Of a DNA stretch of 64,000 bases, positions 48,234 through 59,101 are shown piece after piece. Positions within the stretch are counted from its first letter, which is position 1; each line of letters begins with the position of its first letter. The translations under genes were made by a program, and so were the position numbers. The DNA is from Trebouxia sp. TZW2008 (Eukaryota; Chlorophyta; Trebouxiophyceae; Trebouxiales; Trebouxiaceae): assembly GCA_002118135.1 (NCBI GenBank), contig BDIU01000338.1, forward strand, positions 191 through 64,190. The letters are read 5' to 3'. The notes under the pieces are model-generated. The model had not been told where the DNA came from, ran no database searches, and saw nothing but the letters and a program-made list of their open reading frames with translations.

Positions 48234-51200
48234 ATGAGAGGCTTGCTGCGACCCTGCGGGGCTCAGACATTGTACGTCATGCGAAACAAGGCTAGCTCTC
48301 GCGAGAGGGCCGATCCGCAGCGTCCGCCGTCTTTGGAGTCTTCGCCCTTGAGCTTCAGCCCGTTCGTGGATGGGCTGCCAGCTTTGGCGAAGGTGGTTTC
48401 CGGCTTTTTGCAGGTTCAGTGCGGGGTGAGACTCGTGTTTCCGAGCGTTTGCATCCTGGCGGCTTGCACGCAGCAGCACAATCTTATGCTCGTTCTTTGT
48501 GGTGCAGCTTGAGGATGTGTCAGGGTTGGGACCCGATGTTGACTCTCTCGCTGAGAGCTTCTCGGCGAGCCAAAACAGGGTGGCAACTCTAGAGACTTTG
48601 CTCCAAAATCTTGAGGACAATGCAGCAGTTGCAAAGTCAACAGAGCAAGCCCTTCGTGAGACCATTAAACAGCTCAATGCATCACTGCAAAGCAGGCAGC
48701 AGCAGCAGCAGCAGACACTTGCTGATGAAGTCCAGCAAGCACGTCAAGCAGTGACTACAGCACAAGCAGACTCAAGCACTGCCTGCAGCGTACTGTTTGC
48801 ACAGATGAAGTGCTTGCAGACAGCCCTGCGTTTGCAACGCAGCCTGAGAAACCGTGCACAGCAACAGGCCAATGCTGTGGCAGCTCAGCTGCAGACTATG
48901 CAGGCAAACAGAGACACAGCACAGCAAAGAGCTGCCGCATCAGATGCTGCCCACAATGCAGTGCAAGCCCAGCTGCAGCAGACTGCAGCAGCTCTGACAG
49001 CTAGTCAGGCAAGCGACAGGGCAAAGTTGCAGCGGCTGAGTCAAGCCGATGCTGAAAGACAACAGGCGAGTGCAAAGCTGACCAGCCTGCAAGCTGCCAG
49101 AGATGCAGCTGAAGCCAAGTGCTCTGCACTGGAGCAGGCAAAGCAACTGCTCTGCTCTGACTTGGCCACGACGCAGTCAGATTTGGTTAAGCAGAAGCAG
49201 GTTTTAGATCGCAGCAAAGCTGAGAAGGCACTAGCTGTGCAGCAATGTGAGCAGTTGGAGACAAGGGCATCTCAGCTGCAGCTAGAGCTGCACACTGCTA
49301 AGACTGACCTGTCTTGTGCACAGCAGCAGCTTAGCAAGAAGGCACAAGCTCTGTTGGACAGCCAGGCAGTGCAAGCGCAGACCCTGGAGCGCCTGAATGG
49401 GTCTGACAGCAGAGTCCTGCAGCTGCAGGCACAGCTAGACAGGGCTCTGGCTGAGCAACAGGTAGCATCAGGCGACGCTTCTGAGGTAAATGCGACTCTG
49501 GAGCAGACCTTGCAGCAGGTGACTGAGCTGCAGGCAACCCTGAAAGGCACTCAGGAGCAGCTGCAGATTTCAAATGCAGCCAGTCAGAGTCTGGCAGTAG
49601 GCAAAATTCAGCTTGAGTCATCTGCAGCTGAGCTTACGCAGCAACTGCAGTCAAGTGAGAGTAATTGCCAGGCTACTTCAGAACTGGCCACCAAAAGGCA
49701 GAACCTGCTGGCAGATGCTCAGGCTCAGCTTGAAACAGTCACAGCCACTCAAGAGGCGACAGCAGTCAAAGTGACAGAGTTGCAGCAGCTGCTGCAGCAA
49801 GCCCAGCAGTCCAGAAATGCACTCCACTCACAGCACATATCCGCCCAAAAGCAGCTGCAAGACAAGCAGGATGAGCACCAGACTGCTGTCGATTCCATCA
49901 CAAAACTTCAGTCTGAACTTGGCAGCATCAGAGCATCTGCCAAGGCAGCGGCAGAAGAGGCAGATACCAGGGCCCAGCAGCATGTGACAGCTGCTGTAGC
50001 CTTGAAGACAGAGCTGACCGCTGAGCGCAAAGCTGTGAAAGACCTCAGACGCAGCAGCCAGCGTCAGCAACAGGAGTCGTCAAACTCCATTCAGCAGCTC
50101 AAGGCTGAATTGACCAATGCTCAGGAGGCTGCAATTGCCAGGGCCCAAGAACATGACGCAGCCATTGCCAAGCAAACCCAGACAATCACCCACCTAGATG
50201 CCAAAATTGCTGCTCAGGCTTCTGCCTACAAAGGCCAGCTTCAGAGCAGTCAGAGGGAGTTTGAGCAAACACTCCAGGGCCTGCAGACAGAAATGCAGAG
50301 GGTAAGGGAGGCTGCCAGGGCTTCAGCAGACCAAGCAGATGCTGCTGCAAAGGGCAACCAAAGAGGGTATGAGAAGTCACTCCAGGGTCTGCAGACAGAG
50401 TTGCAGCGGGCTAGGGAGGCTGCTAGGGTTTCAACAGACCAGGCAGATGCCACCGCCAAGCGCCAGGACGCCACCGCTGCTGCTCTGCGTCAAGAGATCA
50501 GCCAGCTGCAGCAGCAACTGACAGCTGCTCAGGTATGGTACACATTTGACTGCCGTGCATCTATGAGCCTGGCTTGGCTCTCCTCAATTGACAGCGAATG
50601 CGTGCATGCAGCCCTGCAGAGTTGTGGCAAAAAATGGTATGTTGTTCAGAACGTACAACTAGCATTGCAAAAAAGTTGAGGTGATTTGCTGTTGGCACAC
50701 AGAGATCCTGAGTTTTGTTGTTGAAATGTAACTGGGTTCTACTTGGGCTTCCAGCTTCAGAAGCAGACACACACTGCTGCTACGCTTAGTGCTTTACTTG
50801 TGCAGACTTTGTCATGTGCAGTCACCTGAAGTTCTGCTGTGATAATTCCCCCTCGGCAATGTGGTGCGCAATCAGCCTGTTTGATGTGTGCAGGCCAAGG
50901 CTAAGCCCACTGCAGCAGATGCACCGCCAGGCTTCAGTGGGCGCATTCCTGACCCCTGCAGACCCCAACAGGGGTCCCTGAGCATCAAGAGGGAGGCTCT
51001 GCAGCAGGCCATGCCCAGCAGCCAGGATCATAATCTGCAGGTAAGGCTTGTGTTCCAGCTTTTGTCTTGTGTTCCGTGATCTTTTGTCAAGACTCTTGTG
51101 TGAGGGCTATATGGGGTGACGAGCATCAAGTCAGATTTGTGCTCAAAGCTGTTTGGCTGTCTAGTCGATGATTATATGTGTGTTGGCGTGTACCTCTATA

Positions 51201-51241
51201 GGTCTGCATTGTGTCTGTCTGTCTGTCTGCCTGTCTGGTCG

Positions 51242-51283
<42 letters not shown>

Positions 51284-54200
51284 ATGTACATGCTCATACG
51301 GGCATACTGTAAACTGGTGATGTTTGCTGTTTGATGGTCTGGTGTCATTGCCATGCAGTAGTGTAGGACATAGAGCTGTTTGTCACTCAGCAGCATGTGT
51401 ATCGGACATTCTTGCTGCAGGTGCAACTTTGGTCCCAACATGGTGTCATCAACACAACGCAGGCATCGTGGTTTAAAATGTTACACAGAAACAGGCTGTT
51501 GATGAGATCTTAAGGCATGTGATCTGCGTGTGCAGGCGAAGCAGATGTTCACTGCTGATGAAGCACACAGATTGCGCATACAGATAACAGACAAGTTTGC
51601 TGTTGATGAGGCATGTATGTTGTGCATGCAGGCAAGGCAGGGCTATGCTGATGAGAACGCATTCATAGAGGTTGGCTGTGGATGAGCAATATATTTTGTT
51701 CATGCAGGCAACAAGGGGCTTTGGTGGCTACAAGCATGGTGTTGTCCTACATCACAGTTATCTTCTCACGCTTTGTTTGCAGAATGGTTCTGTGCAGCAA
51801 CAGTTTGGTGTCAATAATTTGAGGCATGCACCCTATGCATGCGGGCAAGACAGAGTTTGATGGTGGTGGGCGTGGTGCTGTTCAGAACTGCAATTATTGT
51901 GAGCCTTTGTTTTAACCACAGTACAGCAACAGGCTGTTGATAAGGAACTTGGGCTGTTTTCTCTGTGCATGTAGGCAAGGCAGGGCTGTACTTGCAATGG
52001 ACATGGTGTTGTTCACAACTACAACCATCACAACCCTTTGTCTGTATCATAAATCTGTGTGGCAACGATTCGTTGTTTAAAGTTGAGCTACGAATCTGAT
52101 GCATGCAGGCAAGCCGAGGCTTTGTTGTTGATGAATCTCAGGCAAGCGGTGGTCAGGAGGTGGCCAGGAGCAGCAGCCTCACCAGCCTAGCCAGCAGCAG
52201 CTCCTTTGGCCCCGCCCACCCCCAAGAACCCACCCCCACCCTCTTTAGCAGCAGCCGACCCTGGGCCCCCTATAACCCACCTGACATCACCGACGCCCCT
52301 GCTCAAGCAACAGGGCCATCAAGGTTGGCCACAACTCAAGTGCCCACAACCACTGCTGTCAACACAGGTCGGCCAAAGTATGACCCCTGTGGACAGCCAG
52401 GCTTCAGCAGTCAGGCAGTGACGCATGACAGCGCACTGTATGACAGAGACAGTCTACAGGCAGGTGTCAGTCTGAATGGCAGTCGCAGCAACAACCAGGA
52501 GGTCATTGGTTTGAGTAGGAACAGAGCGGTAGCGCAAGTACCTGCAGCAGCAGCATCTCCAGCTGTGGCCCAGGGTGCACCTGCTGTCAGCACGCATAGT
52601 CGGGCCTGGGGTCATGGCGTTGCCAAACAGGTGAAACAGCCTCAACAGCAATCCCACAGGCCACTTCAAACTGCAGGCCAGCGTGGTGCAGCTGTCCAGC
52701 CGCAGCATGCACAGCAGGCATGGGCTCAATCTGCAGGTCTGCATGGTGCAGCTGCCCAGCCTCAGCATGCACAGCAGGCAAGGCAGTCAGCAGTTCAAAC
52801 CACAGGCCAGCGTGGTGTACCTGGCCAGTCACAGCATGCACAGCAGGCAATGCACAGGGGAGTTCCTGGTTTGGGTGACCTGAGTAAGAGGGAGCTGCGT
52901 ATGTTGCAGTCAAAGCATCTCAAGCCTCTGGTGGGAACTGTGATCAAGGTGGATGACCGAACAGATGACGGCACCCACAAGGTGTTCTGTGACATGGCCA
53001 AGGAGGCTGGCTGGGGATATTATCTGGACGTGCGCGGTAAGCATTTGATATGTCTGTATGCAATGCCCTGCTGACCCAGAGTCCTATCAGAGTCTTATCT
53101 ACCAACAACATGAGTCTTTTCTACCAACAACATTAAGTGTGATGCATGTGCAGTTTGACGCCCTGCAAACAGTTTTTGAGTGCAGTATGTCAGCTAGCTG
53201 CCTTTCTACAGTAAATTCCATAGGTCACATGTGCAGATTAGCGATCCCTCACAAGTGGTTTTTGCTGAACTACTGACAACATGATCCTGAGTCTGACATG
53301 ATGTGAGGTTGCAGGCAATGGCAATTGCGCATACAGCGCCTTTGGGTTGGGCCTAGTGGTTGTAATGGCAGCTGAGGATGCCCATATGGGAGAAAATATT
53401 GTTCCGCGTGTCGCCGACTTGAACCAAGCCATGCGAAAGCTACAGCAGCAGCAACTCTGACAACATGTGAGGTTGCAGGCGATGGCAACTGCGCATACAG
53501 AGCCTTTGGGTTGGGCCTGGTGGTTGCCATGGCAGGTGTGGACGCTCATGTGAGGGAGAGCTTCATTGTCCATGTGAAGGACCTGAACAGGGCCATGCAG
53601 AAGGAGCAGCTGCTGTTGAGAGGCAGGAGTCCCTCAGGTGGTTCTGTCAAAGAGGGCTATGATGCCCTACTGGTGAGCCACATGAAGCTCAAATCATTCC
53701 CAGGCTGATCATTGGTCGGTCAATCACACCTGTGTTTGTCTGATCGCTCTGTCAAAGAGGGCTATCATGCCTTGCTGGTAAGCTACTTGGCCTCCACACT
53801 AGTCATGAGGCTGATCAATAAGGCTCATGATTGCTACCTGAAACACACATATATGTGCTGTGTGGAGTATGAGTCACTACCTGAACCCACAACCTGCTTG
53901 ATGCCCAACACTGTCAGAACTGCATCTGCTGAGAAGCAGAAGTCCCTTAAGCGGGTCTGTCAAAGAGGGCTATGACTTCTTGCTGTTAGTGTTGCTGCTT
54001 GCGCTTCAAGCTGTCACAAGACTGATCATGGACTGAATGATCACCTTTTGTTTGATTTCACGGCGACATTTTGCTGCATTGATCAGGATGTCGTGTCATG
54101 TCATCTCAGCATCTTTGTAGTCATGGTTAGTCATGAACATGATCATCTGACCTGTTGAATGCAGATTGCTCTGAGAAGTGATCCCAGCAGAAGGCACTCT

Positions 54201-55400
54201 GTTGACATGCACACTTGTGTTGCCCCCCAGGATCTCCTCATCATCATTGCCCTCCTCCGCGTTTTCTTTGCATTTGTCAGCAAGTACAAATTATCACAAA
54301 AATTCTGTCCTTTGGCATGCAGATTGCTTTGAGAAGTGAGCGAGGCAGAAGGCACTCTCTTAGCAGGCACACATTTGTTGCCAGCCCAGATCTGATTAGG
54401 ATCTGGAACAAGGACAAGACCTCAGATGCAGTGGTTTTGTTCTTGAGGGCCTTGGCAGCGTTCTACATGCTGCAAAACCCCGAGCTGTATGGTTGGAGGT
54501 TACAAACATCAATGCATCCTGGAGAGTAAGTCCCTCTTGCCACACACAAGGCAACTGCAACCTCATGTGATGCATGTTGCCTGTACAGTGACATCTCTTT
54601 GTAACAACTGCTTTGGTTACCACAAATATTGTCCTTACACTGCATTGTGCGTACTGAGAGGTGCCATTGCAGTCAGAAAGCAGTGATTGGTGACCAACTG
54701 CATTGTCCTTACATTGAGAATGTTTGTACATTGAGTGTCCTTACAAGGAGAAGATACTGTACTGGCTTGCATGGCAAGTGCTGCGACTTTATGCTGCGCT
54801 AGGCTGTGCTATGCTGAGCTGTGCAACATTGTTGCTAAAGTGTTATTTGATGTGCCAGCTGTCTTCACAATATCTCATCCCATGCAAAAGTTTGCCCTTT
54901 TGCATGACTATGGTTTCCATCGCCGATCCACTGTTCTTGATCATTTAGGACATTGCTGGCTAGCACTGCTGATGCTGCCTCAAGTGTTAAACAGGCATGC
55001 ACAATTGCAGAGCTCAATGTTGCACCAGTTCTGTCTTTTGACAGCATTGAGCTGGCTCATGCACTACACTGCATGTCGCTAGCCACTGCTAGTGTCACTG
55101 CTTCAGCCATTGACAAGAGTGTATGACTGCAGGTCACGCAGCCTCCGTGACCTATGTTTGGAGTATGTATGTCCTTTCTGTGAGGACACAGATGCTCCAG
55201 AGGCCGAGTTCATGGGAGGCGATGCACAGAGTACTCTCTATGCCCTGGCTCAAGCCCTGGGGGTCACTGCCCAGGTTCAGGCATCACACATGGGTTGTCA
55301 CACTATTCCATGTCTTGAGGACAGGCATGGTGCGTTGACCTGGCAGACAGAGTTTCGCTTGATCAATAAGCCAGGGCACTATGCAGTCGCCTGGACGTGA
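48234..55400 (+). CDS. Coiled-coil protein with C-terminal otubain-type OTU peptidase domain, 7 exons, about 1318 aa
   Basis: Exons 48234-48425, 48508-50532, 50894-51040, 52109-53036, 53479-53672, 54323-54525 and 55133-55400 have matching phases. The 2025-nt second exon encodes a continuous Gln/Ala/Leu-rich coiled coil (residues ~65-740). A low-complexity region follows, with three ~20-residue GQRG..Q(P/S)QHAQQA repeats. The catalytic block GDGNCAYRAFGLG puts the Cys near residue 1102 and the preceding Asp at 1099. DAVVLFLRALAAFYM and LRDLCLEYVCPFCE match otubain helices. LYALAQALGV and NKPGHYAVAW supply the family core and the likely catalytic His (about 1312). Otubains (peptidase C65) cleave ubiquitin chains. 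Deubiquitinase activity is inferred from the intact Asp-Cys-His set. Known otubains are about 270-300 aa, so the long coiled-coil extension is unusual and may scaffold or localise the enzyme. Confidence 0.7.
51212..51282 (+). repeat. (CTGT)n tetranucleotide repeat
   Basis: About 17 units with two interruptions (CTGC, GGTC), in the third intron of the coiled-coil/OTU gene. Confidence 0.9.
51530..52140 (+). repeat. Acceptor ladder: about six copies of the start of the exon at 52109
   Basis: The pattern TGCA(T)GCAG/GCAAG..GAGG-TTTG.TG.TGATGA recurs at about 51534, 51632, 51707, 51842, 51975 and 52109. Each copy has an AG acceptor followed by a related 20-30 nt exon start. Only the last continues into the 928-nt open exon. 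Confidence 0.7.
53315..53460 (+). pseudogene. Duplicated OTU catalytic exon with Asp changed to Asn and a stop
   Basis: A copy of the catalytic exon sits immediately upstream with the same acceptor (GTTGCAG) and phase. It reads NGNCAYSAFGLGLVV where the functional copy reads DGNCAYRAFGLGLVV. The second half is diverged, the GGSVKEGYDALL end is missing, and it ends with TGA directly before the second acceptor. Inclusion would give a truncated protein lacking the otubain His. Confidence 0.75.
53700..53985 (+). repeat. Downstream copies of the OTU exon donor end
   Basis: The exon end TCTGTCAAAGAGGGCTATGA with CTACTGGTGAGC is repeated at about 53750-53781 (CTGGTAAGC) and 53944-53983 (CTGTTAGTG). 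The second retains a good donor; the third does not. Confidence 0.75.
54167..54231 (+). repeat. Upstream partial copy of the OTU exon at 54323
   Basis: After ATGCAG the sequence reads IALRSDPSRRHSVDMHTCVA, paralleling the functional exon start IALRSERGRRHSLSRHTFVA, then diverges without the rest of the exon. Confidence 0.75.
54584..54761. mobile_element. 178-bp MITE, copy 2
   Basis: TIRs TACAGTGACATCTCTTTG... and ...CAAGGAGAAGATACTGTA match the element at 38950-39127 in length and internal sequence. It lies inside the last intron of the coiled-coil/OTU gene, away from both splice sites. No coding capacity. Confidence 0.7.
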
Positions 55401-55449
55401 CTCTCAAAACTGTCCTGCAGACACCCTGGACAATACCTTGCCCTGTCCA

Positions 55450-57320
55450 GTGTATTGACATGACAACACTCCTGTTTTATTTTGTTTTGCTGTGGTTGTG
55501 GGTTGTGTTTGAGGTTAGGTTTACTGGTTTTTGGCAGTTGAGCTGCACTCATCTGGCCTGGTGCATGATTGCTCTTTGCTGAGCTGATCTGTTTGGAGGG
55601 GGTGCCCTCAGCAAAGCTAGCTACTGTTGTGGCTTGGCAGGCTTTCAGTCTTTGCTGCTTTTGTGGGCACCTTGAGAGGGGACGAGTTGTGATTCTTCAG
55701 CCGGGCATGTGGCTGCTCTTCATTGAGTGATCTGGCCCATCTTTTGTTTAGCAACCTGACATCTATATACGCAGTGGTACCAAGTTGTAAGCTTTGTGAC
55801 CACCTTTTCAACAGAGACTGTATTTGCCAGAGTAGTATAGATTGCCTCAAGAGATGCAACGTCATGCGTATCAGCTGCTGTTACACTGCATTGCAAAAGC
55901 AACTTTGTTGCTTTGTCTGGGCAAAGAGATTGTAACAGATCAGCAAATGCATGGAAAGTGCCTGAAGCAGTGTATCAGAAGCGTGCTACAAGTGTCTCAG
56001 GAAATGAGCAAACGTGACAGGCTGTAACGCTAGGCTAACACATCAGCTTGGTCAATGAACTGGAGCTCTGCTGTCACTTTTGTTACTTATGACTCTTTTG
56101 CACTGTAAAGCCTGGCGAGCTTCATTTGTTGCAGCCAGACATTTGCAGGCTGTCAACGCTCACACATGCTCTCGCATCTGCTTTTGCACCTCTTGGGAGG
56201 CCTCGGCTGACATGCCCTGCAGTCCACCATGCAACAGCATTGCTGCAAGCATACTTCATGGTTTGTCCAAAAAGTGGCCTCTGCTTTAAACTGTTCAGCT
56301 CTGCAATGCTGAAGAGGAGCAATCACAGCTCTGCATGTATGTGGTCAAAGCGACACTTGCTTCAGTCACTAGAGTGCAATGTTGCACCCAAGCTTTGCAA
56401 TCGCAGCTGCAAATACACAAGGTCGAATCAGCAGATGCATTGTACAGTGCACTGCCATGCTGAAAGGCAACTGCCATAAAAGCCGGAGAAGATACGAGTC
56501 ACTTAAAGGGAACTGGATCAGCGGTCTCTTTAGAATTGATTGTGTACTGTTGCAGCTGATCACCTGCATGTCATGCAACAGAGTACGTCATACCTTCTGT
56601 GGAGTTTCAATCTGACTCAAAGCAGGCATAACACTCACTTCTTGTCAGTTGACACATATCTTGCCTGGGCAAATCTGCAACAGCATGAGGCATGCTTGGC
56701 AGGCTTGTGTTTGTGTGACAGAGGCATACCAAAGGCTAGTGTTGACACAGTGTGAGCAAGCATGGGCAGCAAGCGGCCCGCAGAATCAGACTTACATCAG
56801 GTTGTTGTAAAGACACTTTAAATAGCCCTCACGGCAAATCAACTTCTCATGTGTGCAGACACTTGTCCAAATTCTGATTAGCATACTGCTTCTCTTAGTG
56901 TACGGCGATCATGGATGTCCCAGCCCTGATCAGACGCTAGTGGACAGCCAGCAGCAATACAAACCAGCATGTGTGGGGAGATGCAACTGTACAGCAAGCT
57001 GCATTGACCCTGTTGCGTGGCTTCAGCACATCGTCCACACATGTGCCGATGTATCTGACTGCATCTCATTGTTATTCAGCCATGTGCATGTCTTGATAGA
57101 AAGTGATTTTAAATGACTGCAGCTCACTGTCAGCAAGCCACATGTACATGGCCAATTGAGAAAATTGTCTCACCTGATCGCATCTCACTGTCATTGAGCC
57201 ATGTCCGTGTCTCATCTAGGAAGTTGTCTGGGTCTCCTATCAAGAGGCTGCAGTACAGGCGACCTTGCTTGACCTCTATGCAGGCATGCTCCTCTGCCAC
57301 TGCACTGTGGCAGGAATTGT
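55450..57320. repeat. Segmental duplication, copy A
   Basis: This segment is a diverged direct repeat of about 61920-63600. Shared landmarks in the same order include 'ctggcctg.tgcatgattgct' and 'gtgccctcagc.aagctagc'. Others are 'gcttcatttgttgcagccaga', 'agcatgccctgcagtccaccatgca' and a nearly identical 126-bp exon. Intervening sequence is more diverged, with indels. Confidence 0.75.
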
Positions 57321-57755
57321 CAAGTATCCTATTTGTTGCAGGCATCATCGATGCAAACTTCAAATTTAGAGGTGAAATTGGCTTTGCTTTGCAGCAGCTT
57401 TTTGTAACCATCATTGTATCAAAGCACTGCAAGCATTCCTGACATGAAGCGAATGACTGGGAAACGACAAAAAGCAGGCCCCGCTGACTTGCCTGCAGTA
57501 CAAGGGCCTTCATGGGCACAGAGCATCACCTGTTATGACATATCTGTGCATCAATGTGGATGCTGTAAGCAGTCTATCACAAGTCCTTGTGTCTTTTGGA
57601 ATTGAGTCAGCTGTGACACTGCACACACCAGTACATGGCCCAACACTCAGCCACTGATGCAGCTTCAGATAAGCGTTCTGCTCCTGCTGCAACCACCTGC
57701 CTGCACGTTTGACACAGCTGCTAGCTGTCATTTGATGGCGTTCAAGTTGAGACAT
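56165..57755 (-). pseudogene. Degenerate copy A of an unidentified gene
   Basis: A possible first exon (57755-57635, MSQLERHQMTASSCVKRAG...) joins in phase to exon 57299-57174, which contains IGDPDNFLDETRTWLNDSE. The exon homologous to the copy-B exon 63303-63218 is degraded around 56740-56800. A third conserved exon remains near 56212-56165 (GMSAEASQEVQKQMRE). The missing middle exon suggests a decaying or truncated duplicate. The protein family is not recognised. Confidence 0.4.
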
Positions 57756-58789
57756 GCTTGAAATGGATACATGCATGCATATTTGGCCATACCTCTGTGC
57801 GGTGAAGTTCAAACCCAAGGACCCGAACTGCTGCAATATATTGCAGTTGGAAAGTTCCTTGCATGTGTACACTGATTTCTCTTTGGTCATGGAGCCAAAA
57901 GGCATACCAAAAGCCATGATTATGGTTGCACATGTGTACAAAAACAATTTTATTTTCATGTTGCCAGCATGCATGCACACTGTAGTGAAGTACAGCTGTG
58001 GCAAGGTGAATTGCCCGCAAGAATTTTGCGAGCTGACGTATGTGTCCAACATCATGCCCGGCGGTTTAACATTGGAAAACCTCTTCATCTGTTATGGTTG
58101 TACACCGCTGCACCCTAGGGCCGTGTAGGAGCCCTTTGGCTGATTCACACTATCATGATTGAATTTGCAGTTGCAGCAACATAGCGTTTAGGGTGCACCC
58201 GGCTCCCGAGCTGATGCCATCATGCATTTAAAATTCTATCAACAACATATGCACTACGCAGACTGTGACGCACTAGTCTGCATCTCAGTATTGAGATGTT
58301 ACTGCTCATCAGGACAGCCAAAACCCGTCATGGGCGCATCTGTGCCTTTCCTGTTGTGTGCCTTTATGAGCTGTGTGGTCTTCAAGGACTTTGAACTTGT
58401 TAAATTCAGTGCTGCTACCTATGAAGGCCACTTGGGTCTTGTCATGTCAGGTGAATGCAGACATTCCGTCTGAAGTGGGTCCGTTGGCACCATCAACAGC
58501 GGCAGCACAGCATCTCGCACCCCCCACCCCCCATCCCGAGTTTAGGAAGACCCGTACGGGTCACACCGCTGGTCACGGAAACCCAAGGGTTTCGACAATG
58601 GCTTCCTTTGAAGCTGCTTTGCACGTGAGCATTGCCACATGCCTCAAAACGTCCGATGCTGCCAAGGTTTGCATGCATATGCGCAGCTGCAGTCACTGCC
58701 AAGGAACCGTCCTTTTTGGAATGCAAGCACGTGAGGATACCTTGTGCTGCTCGGGAAGTGACATGCGATCTCCACCGCTTGGGCCCGGG
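57756..58789. other. Spacer and distal promoter of the Gly-rich protein gene
   Basis: The left part is ordinary low-CpG sequence; the right part (from about 58480) is CpG-rich. Long frames on both strands lack splice logic and overlap the inferred promoter, so none is called. Confidence 0.35.
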
Positions 58790-58795
58790 TATAAA
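58790..58795 (+). promoter_or_regulatory. TATA box of the Gly-rich secreted protein gene
   Basis: TATAAA in the context GGGTATAAAGGCTGCC, inside a CpG-rich segment 312 bp upstream of the ATG at 59102. Confidence 0.55.
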
Positions 58796-59101
58796 GGCTG
58801 CCTCGCTCTACATGCAATACCAAGCCTTGCGATTTACCAAACTTCGAGTTTGCCTGGAGGTGACCTTCAAGCGGCCCACAAATCTCAAGTCAACGTTCAC
58901 GGTGGTGGGTACACATCTGTGCAAATGACAACGCTTGTTTTGTGCTCTCTTGAACCACTCATCGTTGCAATTTCGGTTCACCGCTTGATCAAGTTTCACA
59001 TGCATGCGCAATTTGCTGTACCCAGCAACACATCGACGGCTAACCGAAGAAGTGCGTCGCTGCAGTGTGGAGTGGAGACCTAAAGTTTCATCCTTTCCAA
59101 A

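Noticed and set aside
48440..50480. Several long minus-strand frames rich in Cys, Ser and Leu
   Set aside because: They are antisense shadows of the Gln/Ala-rich coiled-coil exon on the plus strand.
51212..51282. Tandem repeats considered as CRISPR-like arrays
   Set aside because: Units are simple tetranucleotides without spacers, and the genome is eukaryotic. The exon-edge ladders likewise have degenerate units and no constant repeat/unique spacer pattern.
57754..58128. 124-codon plus-strand frame
   Set aside because: It overlaps the opposite-strand candidate first exon of duplicate copy A only at its very edge, but has no splice context, no domain and an odd Cys/His/Met composition.
58373..59083. 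236-codon plus-strand open frame
   Set aside because: It spans the TATA box and 5' leader of the Gly-rich gene, lacks a recognisable domain, and is best explained by low stop frequency in CpG-rich sequence.
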